DNA from: Bacteroidetes/Chlorobi group bacterium ChocPot_Mid
GTDB lineage: Bacteria; Bacteroidota; Ignavibacteria; Kapaibacteriales; UBA2268
Direction of reading: 5' to 3'
NCBI GenBank assembly: GCA_003731675.1
Contig: RCNQ01000029.1
Coordinates: forward strand, 1-12,149
Length of the DNA: 12,149 nucleotides
Positions 1 through 5,638 of the stretch are shown here, one piece after another. Under the pieces are notes generated by a model. It searched no databases. It saw only the letters and a list, made by a program, of their open reading frames with translations, and was not told the DNA's origin. Numbering within the stretch: the stretch's first letter is position 1; each line of letters starts with the position of its first letter. A program made the position numbers and the translations under genes.

Positions 1-148
1 GTTTCTTTGCTGTATCTAAATCTACATCAGCAATCTCTTTCATCATATCAAAACCCTTTTTCCTTTCCACTGTTTTACAACCTGTAGCAACAATGAACAG
101 AAAAACAATTAACACAAACAACCTAAGGACTCTAATTGCTTTGACCAT
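1..148 (-). CDS. Lipoprotein N-terminus, partial (runs off left edge)
   Basis: Only the first 49 codons are in the window, and the gene continues past the left edge. The visible protein begins MVKAIRVLRL, followed by a strongly hydrophobic stretch (residues 8-21) and a lipobox-like ending VATGC, with Cys24 as the expected lipidated residue. It should therefore be exported, diacylated and cleaved by signal peptidase II. After the cysteine the sequence is charged (KTVERKKGFD), as is usual for the tether of an outer-membrane or periplasmic lipoprotein. The start at 148 is the only good choice, because an in-frame TAA lies 3 codons upstream. An AAGGA purine run sits only 2 bases before the ATG, too close for an ideal ribosome binding site. 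The function cannot be told from the fragment. Confidence 0.72.
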   Translation of the reverse strand, partial: MVKAIRVLRLFVLIVFLFIVATGCKTVERKKGFDMMKEIADVDLDTAKK

Positions 149-305
149 ATTCCTTAATTACCAATATCCACAAAAAGTTATCTTATTGACGTCCAAAATC
201 ATATTTAATTTATTCTGTCACCATTAATAAAATTTGAATATAAAAATTGATAATTAAAACATTTTATTTAATTTAATATATAAAAAATAGTATAATTTGA
301 AAAAA
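149..305. other. Divergent intergenic region, lipoprotein / photolyase
   Basis: This 157-base, extremely AT-rich spacer lies between the leftward lipoprotein gene and the rightward photolyase gene and must hold both promoters. Only weak candidates are visible. A perfect TATAAT (291-296) lies just before the photolyase start without a convincing -35 box. A TTGACG (186-191) lies 19 bases before TATTCT (211-216). In DNA this AT-rich such hexamers arise easily by chance. No stable hairpin or riboswitch-like structure was seen. Confidence 0.4.
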
Positions 306-1646
306 ATGAATATAGTAAACAAAAAGAGAATAAATAAACTTAATGATAATGATGAGTTACAGGGTCCTGTTGTCTATTGGATGAGCCGTGACCAAAGAGT
401 CAGTGATAACTGGTCTTTACTTTTTAGCTATGAGAAAGCCACAACTAAAAAATCTAAAATCATTGTTGTATTCAATCTTGTCACAGATTTTTTAGGAGCT
501 GGATTAAGGCACTACCAATTTATGCTTGATGGTTTAAAGGAAGTCGAAAAAGACCTTAACACTCTCGGAATCGAATTTGTCTTACTCAAAGGAAAACCGG
601 ATATTCAGATACCGAAATTTTTAAAAGATAAAAAAGCAGGAATCTTAATCACTGATTTCGACCCATTAAAAATCAAAAGGGACTGGATTGAATCAATCAG
701 GAACAAAATTAATATAGCTTTCTACGAAGTTGATGCACACAATATTGTACCTTGCAAAATTGTAAGTGACAAGGAAGAATACTCTGCTTATACACTTAGA
801 CCCAAAATATCAAGAATATTATTCGATTACCTTGAAGAATTTCCGAAAATAAAAAAAATAAATGCACCGATTAAAAGTAAGACTGACTGGCAAAAAATAA
901 TTAAAGGTTTAAAAATCAACAGGCAAATTAAACCTGTTGACTGGCTCAAAGCAGGTGAACAAAATGCCAAAAACACTCTATCTTATTTCATAAGAAACAA
1001 ACTGCAATTCTATCATATTCAAAAAAACAACCCTAATGCCGATAAAACATCAAATCTGTCCCCTTATCTGCATTTTGGACAAATCTCTTCACAAAGAATT
1101 GCATTAGAAATATTACGTTCTTACTCATTAAAAGAAGCAAAAGAATCATTCCTCGAAGAATTGATAACGAGAAAAGAATTATCAGACAACTTTTGCTTTT
1201 ACAACAAAAACTACGACTCATTTGAAGGTTTCCCGGAATGGGCTAAAAAAACTCTCAACGAACAACGAAAGAAAAAAAGAGAACATCTTTACTCCTTAGA
1301 TGAGTTTGAACAGGCACTCACTCATGATAAACTTTGGAATGCCGCACAAAAAGAAATGCTTATTACCGGAAAAATGCATGGATATATGCGTATGTACTGG
1401 GCAAAAAAAATATTGGAATGGTCTGATTCCCCGGAAATTGCTTTGGAAACAGCAATCTATCTGAATGATAAATATTCTCTTGATGGTAGAGACCCTAATG
1501 GCTACACCGGTATCGCATGGAGTATCGGTGGTGTACACGACAGAGCTTGGAATCCAAGACCAATCTTCGGAAAAATAAGATATATGAGTTACAACGGTTG
1601 CAAAACTAAATTCGATATAAACACTTATATAAATAAATTCTCTTGA
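306..1646 (+). CDS. phr: Class II CPD photolyase
   Basis: This is a light-driven, FAD-dependent DNA repair enzyme that splits cyclobutane pyrimidine dimers. Numbering from the ATG at 306 (446 residues), the N-terminal antenna-type alpha/beta domain carries the class II signature MSRDQRVSDNW at 26-36. The C-terminal helical FAD domain has SNLSPYLHFGQIS (249-261), the EELITRKELSDNF segment (284-296), HGYMRMYWAKKILEW (358-372), and the class II hallmark DGRDPNGYTG...GGVHDRAW (393-415) followed by FGKIRYMS (421-428). Length is typical of bacterial class II enzymes. An in-frame TTG at 297 would add three residues; the ATG is preferred because neither start has a Shine-Dalgarno sequence. The 3' end overlaps the convergent kinase-like gene by 22 bases. 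No photoreceptor or antenna-cofactor gene lies beside it. Family assignment is firm; regulation is unknown. Confidence 0.95.
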   Translation: MNIVNKKRINKLNDNDELQGPVVYWMSRDQRVSDNWSLLFSYEKATTKKSKIIVVFNLVTDFLGAGLRHYQFMLDGLKEVEKDLNTLGIEFVLLKGKPDIQIPKFLKDKKAGILITDFDPLKIKRDWIESIRNKINIAFYEVDAHNIVPCKIVSDKEEYSAYTLRPKISRILFDYLEEFPKIKKINAPIKSKTDWQKIIKGLKINRQIKPVDWLKAGEQNAKNTLSYFIRNKLQFYHIQKNNPNADKTSNLSPYLHFGQISSQRIALEILRSYSLKEAKESFLEELITRKELSDNFCFYNKNYDSFEGFPEWAKKTLNEQRKKKREHLYSLDEFEQALTHDKLWNAAQKEMLITGKMHGYMRMYWAKKILEWSDSPEIALETAIYLNDKYSLDGRDPNGYTGIAWSIGGVHDRAWNPRPIFGKIRYMSYNGCKTKFDINTYINKFS

Positions 1647-2818
1647 TAATCATTAGTTTTTATCGGCAGTGTAAAAATAAAAGTTGTCCCGTTGTTTCTC
1701 GATGTCGTGAATTCAACATGTCCGCCAAGAATCTTTTCGCCAAAGTACTTCATAAAATAAGTACCTAATCCTCTTCCTAAAGTATTATATGTAGTAAAAT
1801 ATTTTTGGAAGATTCTTATTGCATCTTCTTCTGTTATATATCCGTCATTCCAGACTTTAAATGTCAATTGATTGTCACCTGAATCAGTCCATAAACGCAC
1901 ACATGAATCATGATAGCTGTGTTCAAAAGCATTAATAAGCATGTGCATTAGTATTCGCATAATTAAAGTACCATCAGAAATAAATCTTATATCCTCCTTA
2001 GGATATATTACCGAAAACTTAATATTAGAAGTTAGTGTATTGTTTTCAAAAATCTTTTTTAATGAATTTAGCATTTGATATGCAGAGCATAATTCATTCT
2101 CTGATTGATATTCAAATTCAATCGGATTGAAGATTGCTTTCTGATATTCAACTTCTTTGTAAATTAATTTGGAAATATGCTTGACTTGACTGCATTGAAC
2201 TGCTAATTCATCATCTTGATGAATGATTTGACCAATATTTTCATTCAAAACATTAATCAAATTAGCTATGTCTCCAAAAAAAGTTCTTTCGAGGTAAAAT
2301 CTTTTTTGTTGTTCAGTCAAATCATTAACAAAAACCATAAGATATTTTTGTTGGTTTAAAATTATCCGTGATGATTTAACTGAAAGAAAATATTCTTTAA
2401 CAACTCCTCTATGTGTTGCTAAAATCGAACAGAATCTTTCGATGTTTTTGTTATCATCAAGAGCTGTAACAAACGATATAGCCGCTCCACAACTTGAACA
2501 ATATTTGCTTGTTCCGCAACCGGCAGGCATATCGGAGCAATGATTACAATTGATGGCTTCACCAAACCTCAACCCTAATAAATCAGAAGAATTATCAAGT
2601 CCAAGTAATGATAAAAATGCATAATTAACTGTTATTATTTGTCTGTTAGAATTCAGAACTAAGAATAAATTGGGGACTACCGTTAATAATTCATTAATCA
2701 AAGGACTGCAACTTATCTCATCAACATCCTTATAAAGTTCAGCTAATTTACTCCTTCCAGGGGATGCAAAATAAGATACATTGTCATTAATTGATATATT
2801 GCTAAAGTTCTTTATCAT
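1625..2818 (-). CDS. PAS / histidine-kinase-like protein, Cys cluster, phosphoacceptor His missing
   Basis: This 397-residue soluble signalling protein has no transmembrane segment. A PAS-like sensor domain covers about residues 38-170 and contains a cysteine cluster, C91-x2-C94, C101, C107-x2-C110, in the pattern GEAINCNHC...GCGTSKYCSSCGA. A dimerisation-helix region (about 172-260) and a good HATPase domain (about 280-386) follow: N-box MLINAFEHS (293-301), VWNDG (322-326), FQKYFTT (337-343) and the glycine-rich GRGLGTYFMK (348-357). In relatives as I remember them, the phosphoacceptor helix reads FFHDxxN; here it reads FFGDIAN, with Gly182 (codon GGA at 2273-2275) where the histidine should be. 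It may be a pseudokinase, or an ATP-binding partner in a heterodimer. No response regulator is adjacent. The ATG at 2818 has no Shine-Dalgarno sequence. It overlaps the photolyase gene tail-to-tail and is divergent from the HEAT-like gene. Confidence 0.85.
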   Translation of the reverse strand: MIKNFSNISINDNVSYFASPGRSKLAELYKDVDEISCSPLINELLTVVPNLFLVLNSNRQIITVNYAFLSLLGLDNSSDLLGLRFGEAINCNHCSDMPAGCGTSKYCSSCGAAISFVTALDDNKNIERFCSILATHRGVVKEYFLSVKSSRIILNQQKYLMVFVNDLTEQQKRFYLERTFFGDIANLINVLNENIGQIIHQDDELAVQCSQVKHISKLIYKEVEYQKAIFNPIEFEYQSENELCSAYQMLNSLKKIFENNTLTSNIKFSVIYPKEDIRFISDGTLIMRILMHMLINAFEHSYHDSCVRLWTDSGDNQLTFKVWNDGYITEEDAIRIFQKYFTTYNTLGRGLGTYFMKYFGEKILGGHVEFTTSRNNGTTFIFTLPIKTNDYQENLFI

Positions 2819-2840
2819 TTAAAATATTTATTATTAAAGA

Positions 2841-2874
2841 TAGCAAAATTAACAAAATATTATTTATTTTGCTA
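2841..2874. repeat. Perfect 9-base inverted repeat between divergent genes
   Basis: TAGCAAAAT (2841-2849) and ATTTTGCTA (2866-2874) are exact reverse complements separated by 16 bases. Centre-to-centre spacing is 25 bases. They sit in the 89-base gap between the leftward kinase-like gene and the rightward HEAT-like gene, and the left arm overlaps a possible promoter element for the kinase-like gene. It could be an operator bound by a dimeric regulator. The high AT content makes chance matches more likely, but each arm includes a GC pair (TAGC/GCTA). Confidence 0.5.
2844..2851 (-). promoter_or_regulatory. Possible TAnnTTTG -7 element for the kinase-like gene
   Basis: Read on the minus strand this is TAATTTTG, an exact match to the Bacteroidetes-type -7 consensus TAnnTTTG. 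It lies 25 bases before the ATG at 2818. No good -33 TTTG was found at the expected distance, so this is only a candidate. Confidence 0.25.
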
Positions 2875-2886
2875 TAGGAAATACAA

Positions 2887-2894
2887 TATTTTTG
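2887..2894 (+). promoter_or_regulatory. Possible TAnnTTTG -7 element for the HEAT-like gene
   Basis: TATTTTTG matches the Bacteroidetes -7 consensus TAnnTTTG and lies 13 bases before the ATG at 2908. A TTTG at 2868-2871, inside the right arm of the inverted repeat, could serve as the -33 element, but the 15-base spacing is shorter than the usual 19 or so. The predicted leader would be under 10 bases. Confidence 0.3.
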
Positions 2895-2907
2895 GAATAA
2901 AAATTCT

Positions 2908-3435
2908 ATGAACATAAAAAATTTACTACCGGATAGTTCAAGAGTCACTATTGATAAAGCTACAGAGTTCATTTTAAAAAACAATGAACAACTAACGGAT
3001 ATCATCAACATCACCATCAATGAGAACAGCAAATATGCATTAAGAGCTTCCCGTGTGCTTCATTTTTGCTCGAAAAAGAAGCCTGATTTAATACATCCAT
3101 ATTTATCTGTTTTTATTAAAGAATTAAAAGAAAATCAGAATGAAAGCATAAAAGGCAATTTGCTAAGTATTTTTTATGAAATTAATTTGCCTGATGATGA
3201 AGAATTATTGAGTGAACTAACTTTAATCTGCTTTGACTTTTTAAATGGAAAAAGCAAACTGGAATCCTTAGCTGTTAATAGTATTGATATTTTATATAAA
3301 ATTTGTAATTTTTATCCTGAATTGAAAAACGAGCTTATTGAGAATCTCAACTCACTCATGCCAAGTAAAAAAGTTGCTTTCCAAAGTCGTGCTAAAAAAT
3401 ATCTAAATTTGCTTAATAATAAAAAATATAGCTGA
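2908..3435 (+). CDS. Small HEAT/armadillo-like helical repeat protein
   Basis: This 175-residue, probably cytoplasmic protein is made almost entirely of amphipathic helices. It has the features of a small alpha-solenoid family that I recall from Bacteroidetes, where it is often labelled HEAT repeat protein (sometimes wrongly adenylosuccinate lyase). Recognisable segments are SKYALRASRVLHFCSKKKPDLI (41-62), PYLSVFIKELK (64-74), a central helix pair around GNLLSIFYEINLPDDEELL (83-101), ICFDFLNG (107-114), AVNSIDILYKICNFYPELKNEL (122-143), and a basic tail with FQSRAKKYL (158-166). There are no catalytic motifs, signal peptide or membrane segments, so a protein-binding scaffold role is likely but unproven. 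It is divergent from the kinase-like gene and ends 2 bases from the convergent CAP lipoprotein gene. Confidence 0.8.
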   Translation: MNIKNLLPDSSRVTIDKATEFILKNNEQLTDIINITINENSKYALRASRVLHFCSKKKPDLIHPYLSVFIKELKENQNESIKGNLLSIFYEINLPDDEELLSELTLICFDFLNGKSKLESLAVNSIDILYKICNFYPELKNELIENLNSLMPSKKVAFQSRAKKYLNLLNNKKYS

Positions 3436-3437
3436 TG

Positions 3438-4385
3438 CTAATTAATTATCTTAAACCAATAATCATAATTTTTAATCTGACCATTAACATTCACATTAGT
3501 TATTGTTACGTTATACCTTTTATTATAATCAAGTCCAGTAACCTTCCATTGTAAATTATTTGGTAACCCATAGTTTTGAGTATCATACAGAATATCAGAA
3601 ACAGAATAATTTGTTTGACTCTCATCTTTAATTTGAATAGATGAGTTTGAAAAGTTTACTTTATTATTAGACCACCAGTTAGTTTTATTCATAAGTACTG
3701 AAAATGATAAAATCAAGTCCTTGTCAAATGCTGATTTGGGATAATCATGGAATGGACAGGCAATAAATTCAACATTAGCATCTGTAGAACCGTCTGAATC
3801 CCAAACCCACATAGAAGAAGCAACCCAATACTGCCCGTTGGTTTTAATCTGGTCAACCCTTCCGAAGGATACACTTTTCAAAAAAGGACTTAAAAACCAA
3901 CGTCGGTGTCCAATGCTTGACGAATACCTCTCATTTATCCATCCATCTACACTTTCAGCAGAACTCCAAACCTGACCCAAAGAACTATAATAAGATAGAT
4001 GCAGATTACTTTGCTGGCAGGCAGTATCTCCCAAAGTTGTATAACATTTTGAACTTGGTTCAGGAAAATGTGTTAATACCTGATTCGCTACAGCTATCAA
4101 AGCTGACTTTTGGACAGCCACATCTTTTAATGAATTATATGTAACTTCAGGAAGCCCATGAATACCTCTTATATAATTTAATCTATTTAAAGCTTTCAAC
4201 TTTTCAGTATTAGACAAAACACCCTCAAAACAATCGTTCTCATTTGGAGGGCATTCATAAAGACCAGCTAATCTGCTATCAATAGAATAATTACAACCTT
4301 GTGACGGTTTTGTTGGTTCATCTGAGCATGAATTAAGAAATATAGAAATAATAATTATTAATCCGGGTATCCATATTTTTCTCAT
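3438..4385 (-). CDS. CAP-domain (SCP/PR1-like) lipoprotein
   Basis: This 315-residue protein starts with a lipoprotein signal peptide: MRKIW, a hydrophobic core at 6-16 and lipobox LNSC with Cys20 lipidated. The CAP domain spans about 60-210: LNRLNYIRGIHGLPEV (66-81), a central TH at 105-106, AESVDGWINE (143-152) and the hallmark GHRRWFL (159-165). His106, Glu144 or Glu152, and His160 may form the family's metal-binding cleft. Cysteines at 31, 45, 52, 114, 123 and 210 could form disulfides after export. A C-terminal beta-rich region (about 225-315) ends the protein; its fold is not recognised. CAP proteins have varied, often unknown roles, including lipid or peptide binding, so no substrate is proposed. 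The start is supported by a strong Shine-Dalgarno sequence at 4389-4396. It follows the WG-repeat gene after 13 bases, so the two are probably one transcript. Confidence 0.87.
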   Translation of the reverse strand: MRKIWIPGLIIIISIFLNSCSDEPTKPSQGCNYSIDSRLAGLYECPPNENDCFEGVLSNTEKLKALNRLNYIRGIHGLPEVTYNSLKDVAVQKSALIAVANQVLTHFPEPSSKCYTTLGDTACQQSNLHLSYYSSLGQVWSSAESVDGWINERYSSSIGHRRWFLSPFLKSVSFGRVDQIKTNGQYWVASSMWVWDSDGSTDANVEFIACPFHDYPKSAFDKDLILSFSVLMNKTNWWSNNKVNFSNSSIQIKDESQTNYSVSDILYDTQNYGLPNNLQWKVTGLDYNKRYNVTITNVNVNGQIKNYDYWFKIIN

Positions 4386-4388
4386 AAA

Positions 4389-4396
4389 TCCTCTCC
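4389..4396 (-). promoter_or_regulatory. Ribosome binding site of the CAP lipoprotein gene
   Basis: On the minus strand this reads GGAGAGGA followed by TTT and the ATG. GGAG is 7 bases from the start codon, a near-ideal spacing. It is the clearest Shine-Dalgarno sequence in the window and fixes the start at 4385. Most other genes here lack one. Confidence 0.7.
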
Positions 4397-4398
4397 AA

Positions 4399-5484
4399 TT
4401 AATACATTCTTTTATTTAATCGCAAATCAATCATTTTTTCAAAATTATCAAATTTAAGGATAAAATCGCCTTTTTTATTAATAAATCCATAAACCCCTTC
4501 ATTTCTCTTTGAAACCCATGCTATACCATCAATAAAACTAGCACAATAAGTAAATTGTGGTTCTAAAAAATAATTACCAGTCAAATCAACAAATCCCCAC
4601 TTTAAAGAATCACAAACAGCAGCTAATCCTTCGGAGAAATCAAATACTTCAGAAAAGCTCATATCCTTCACTATCTTTCCGGATGTGTCTATAATACCCC
4701 ACAAAGACCTTAAAGTCTGAGGAAATAAAACACCAACAAAAGCTCTCCCTTCCTTGAATTCTTTTACTAAATCAAAATCACCATCTATTCTAACTTTTCC
4801 GTTAACATCAATAAAATCATACTTTGAATTTTTACAAACCGCAGCTAACCCTTCAGAATAATTCTTCACTGATTCATATCTTGTAGGAACAATCATTTCT
4901 CCATTTTTATTAATAAATCCCGCATTCATATTCTCATCAGTAACAGCAGCATATCCCTCACGAAATCTGCCACCAATAAGATTTTTTATATCTAAAACAA
5001 AATTTCCTGTTTTATCTATATATCCGGAACGTCTGTCCTCAGTGAAAACATAAGCAAATCCTTCTGAAAACGAAAGACCATCAAGCAGGTCATCATGATT
5101 AATTCGTTTACCATTTTTATCAATGAATTTTAATTTTATATCACTACCTAATTGATAATCATTTTCCAAAACAACTGCAAAACCTTCTGAAAATAATTGA
5201 GCTTTATAAAACTGAGGCTCAATTATAAATTTTCCCGTTGTATCTAAAAAGCCCCATTTCTCTTTGCCATCAACAATCATTGAAACACAAAAATAATCTT
5301 CACTGAAACCAATAACATTTTGCAACTTTTTAGGTTCAAAAAGCTCTTTACCTTGATAATCAACAAAATACCATAAGGAATCTTTTTTATATGCGGCTAA
5401 TGGTTTGGACATTAATACAAACTGAGAATTTATCAAAACACTCAGAATTAGAACAGATAATATAAGTAAATAAATTTTTCTCAT
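4399..5484 (-). CDS. Secreted WG-repeat protein
   Basis: This protein has an N-terminal signal sequence (MRKIYLLILSVLILSVL) and then about nine WG-type beta repeats. Numbering from the start at 5484 (361 residues), repeat cores are WYFVDYQG (38), WGFLDTTG (77), LKFIDKNG (118), SGYIDKTG (153), AGFINKNG (188), YDFIDVNG (222), WGIIDTSG (262), WGFVDLTG (296) and YGFINKKG (332). Between them lies the recurring linker F/Y-S-E-G-F/L-A. WG repeats are thought to form beta-propeller or solenoid structures that bind proteins or glycans; no enzymatic residues are visible. An upstream in-frame ATG at 5508 would add MRMINVIF. The inner ATG is preferred because it gives a classical signal peptide, but neither start has a Shine-Dalgarno sequence. 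The gene reads into the CAP lipoprotein gene, which suggests two envelope partners made together. Confidence 0.85.
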   Translation of the reverse strand: MRKIYLLILSVLILSVLINSQFVLMSKPLAAYKKDSLWYFVDYQGKELFEPKKLQNVIGFSEDYFCVSMIVDGKEKWGFLDTTGKFIIEPQFYKAQLFSEGFAVVLENDYQLGSDIKLKFIDKNGKRINHDDLLDGLSFSEGFAYVFTEDRRSGYIDKTGNFVLDIKNLIGGRFREGYAAVTDENMNAGFINKNGEMIVPTRYESVKNYSEGLAAVCKNSKYDFIDVNGKVRIDGDFDLVKEFKEGRAFVGVLFPQTLRSLWGIIDTSGKIVKDMSFSEVFDFSEGLAAVCDSLKWGFVDLTGNYFLEPQFTYCASFIDGIAWVSKRNEGVYGFINKKGDFILKFDNFEKMIDLRLNKRMY

Positions 5485-5519
5485 AAAAATAACATTAATC
5501 ATTCTCATTAAACGAATTG

Positions 5520-5525
5520 ATTATA
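5520..5525 (-). promoter_or_regulatory. Possible -10 box for the WG-repeat/CAP unit
   Basis: On the minus strand this is a perfect TATAAT, placed so that transcription would start near 5513. That gives an almost leaderless message for the ATG at 5508 and a leader of about 30 bases for the ATG at 5484, which fits the inner start better. No matching -35 box was found, and such hexamers are common by chance in AT-rich DNA. Confidence 0.25.
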
Positions 5526-5541
5526 AATTTATTCATAAATA

Positions 5542-5603
5542 TTTAAAAATAGTCGAATAAAATTGCAAAATCCGAAATAATTTACGAATTTACTATTTTT
5601 AAA
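5542..5603. repeat. Perfect 12-base inverted repeat in divergent promoter region
   Basis: TTTAAAAATAGT (5542-5553) and ACTATTTTTAAA (5592-5603) are exact reverse complements with 38 bases between them. They sit in the 130-base gap between the WG-repeat gene and the Rossmann-PAS kinase gene. The arms end with the same ATAGT/ACTAT sequence facing inwards. The spacing suits a looped operator or a pair of sites for one regulator rather than a compact hairpin. The arms are almost pure A and T, so chance remains possible. Confidence 0.45.
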
Positions 5604-5638
5604 ATTTTCATTACAAATATCATTAATATTTAGATAAA

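Noticed and set aside
186..216. TTGACG-N19-TATTCT as a sigma-70 promoter for the photolyase
   Set aside because: The spacer is long, the -10 match is weak, and it would leave a leader of about 90 bases. It is noted in the intergenic entry but not claimed as a feature.
297..299. TTG start for the photolyase
   Set aside because: It adds only three residues outside any conserved region and has no ribosome binding site. The ATG at 306 is the more likely start, though the TTG cannot be excluded.
2802..3032. Minus-strand reading frame of 76 codons across the divergent gap
   Set aside because: It overlaps the HEAT-like gene and the inverted repeat in the opposite sense, is dominated by Leu, Ile and Phe codons from antisense AT-rich DNA, and matches no family I know.
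5513..5589. Several CGAA-type words (near 5513, 5554, 5573 and 5585) as a direct-repeat operator
   Set aside because: Flanking bases differ and the spacings (about 41, 19 and 12) are irregular, so there is no convincing repeat unit.
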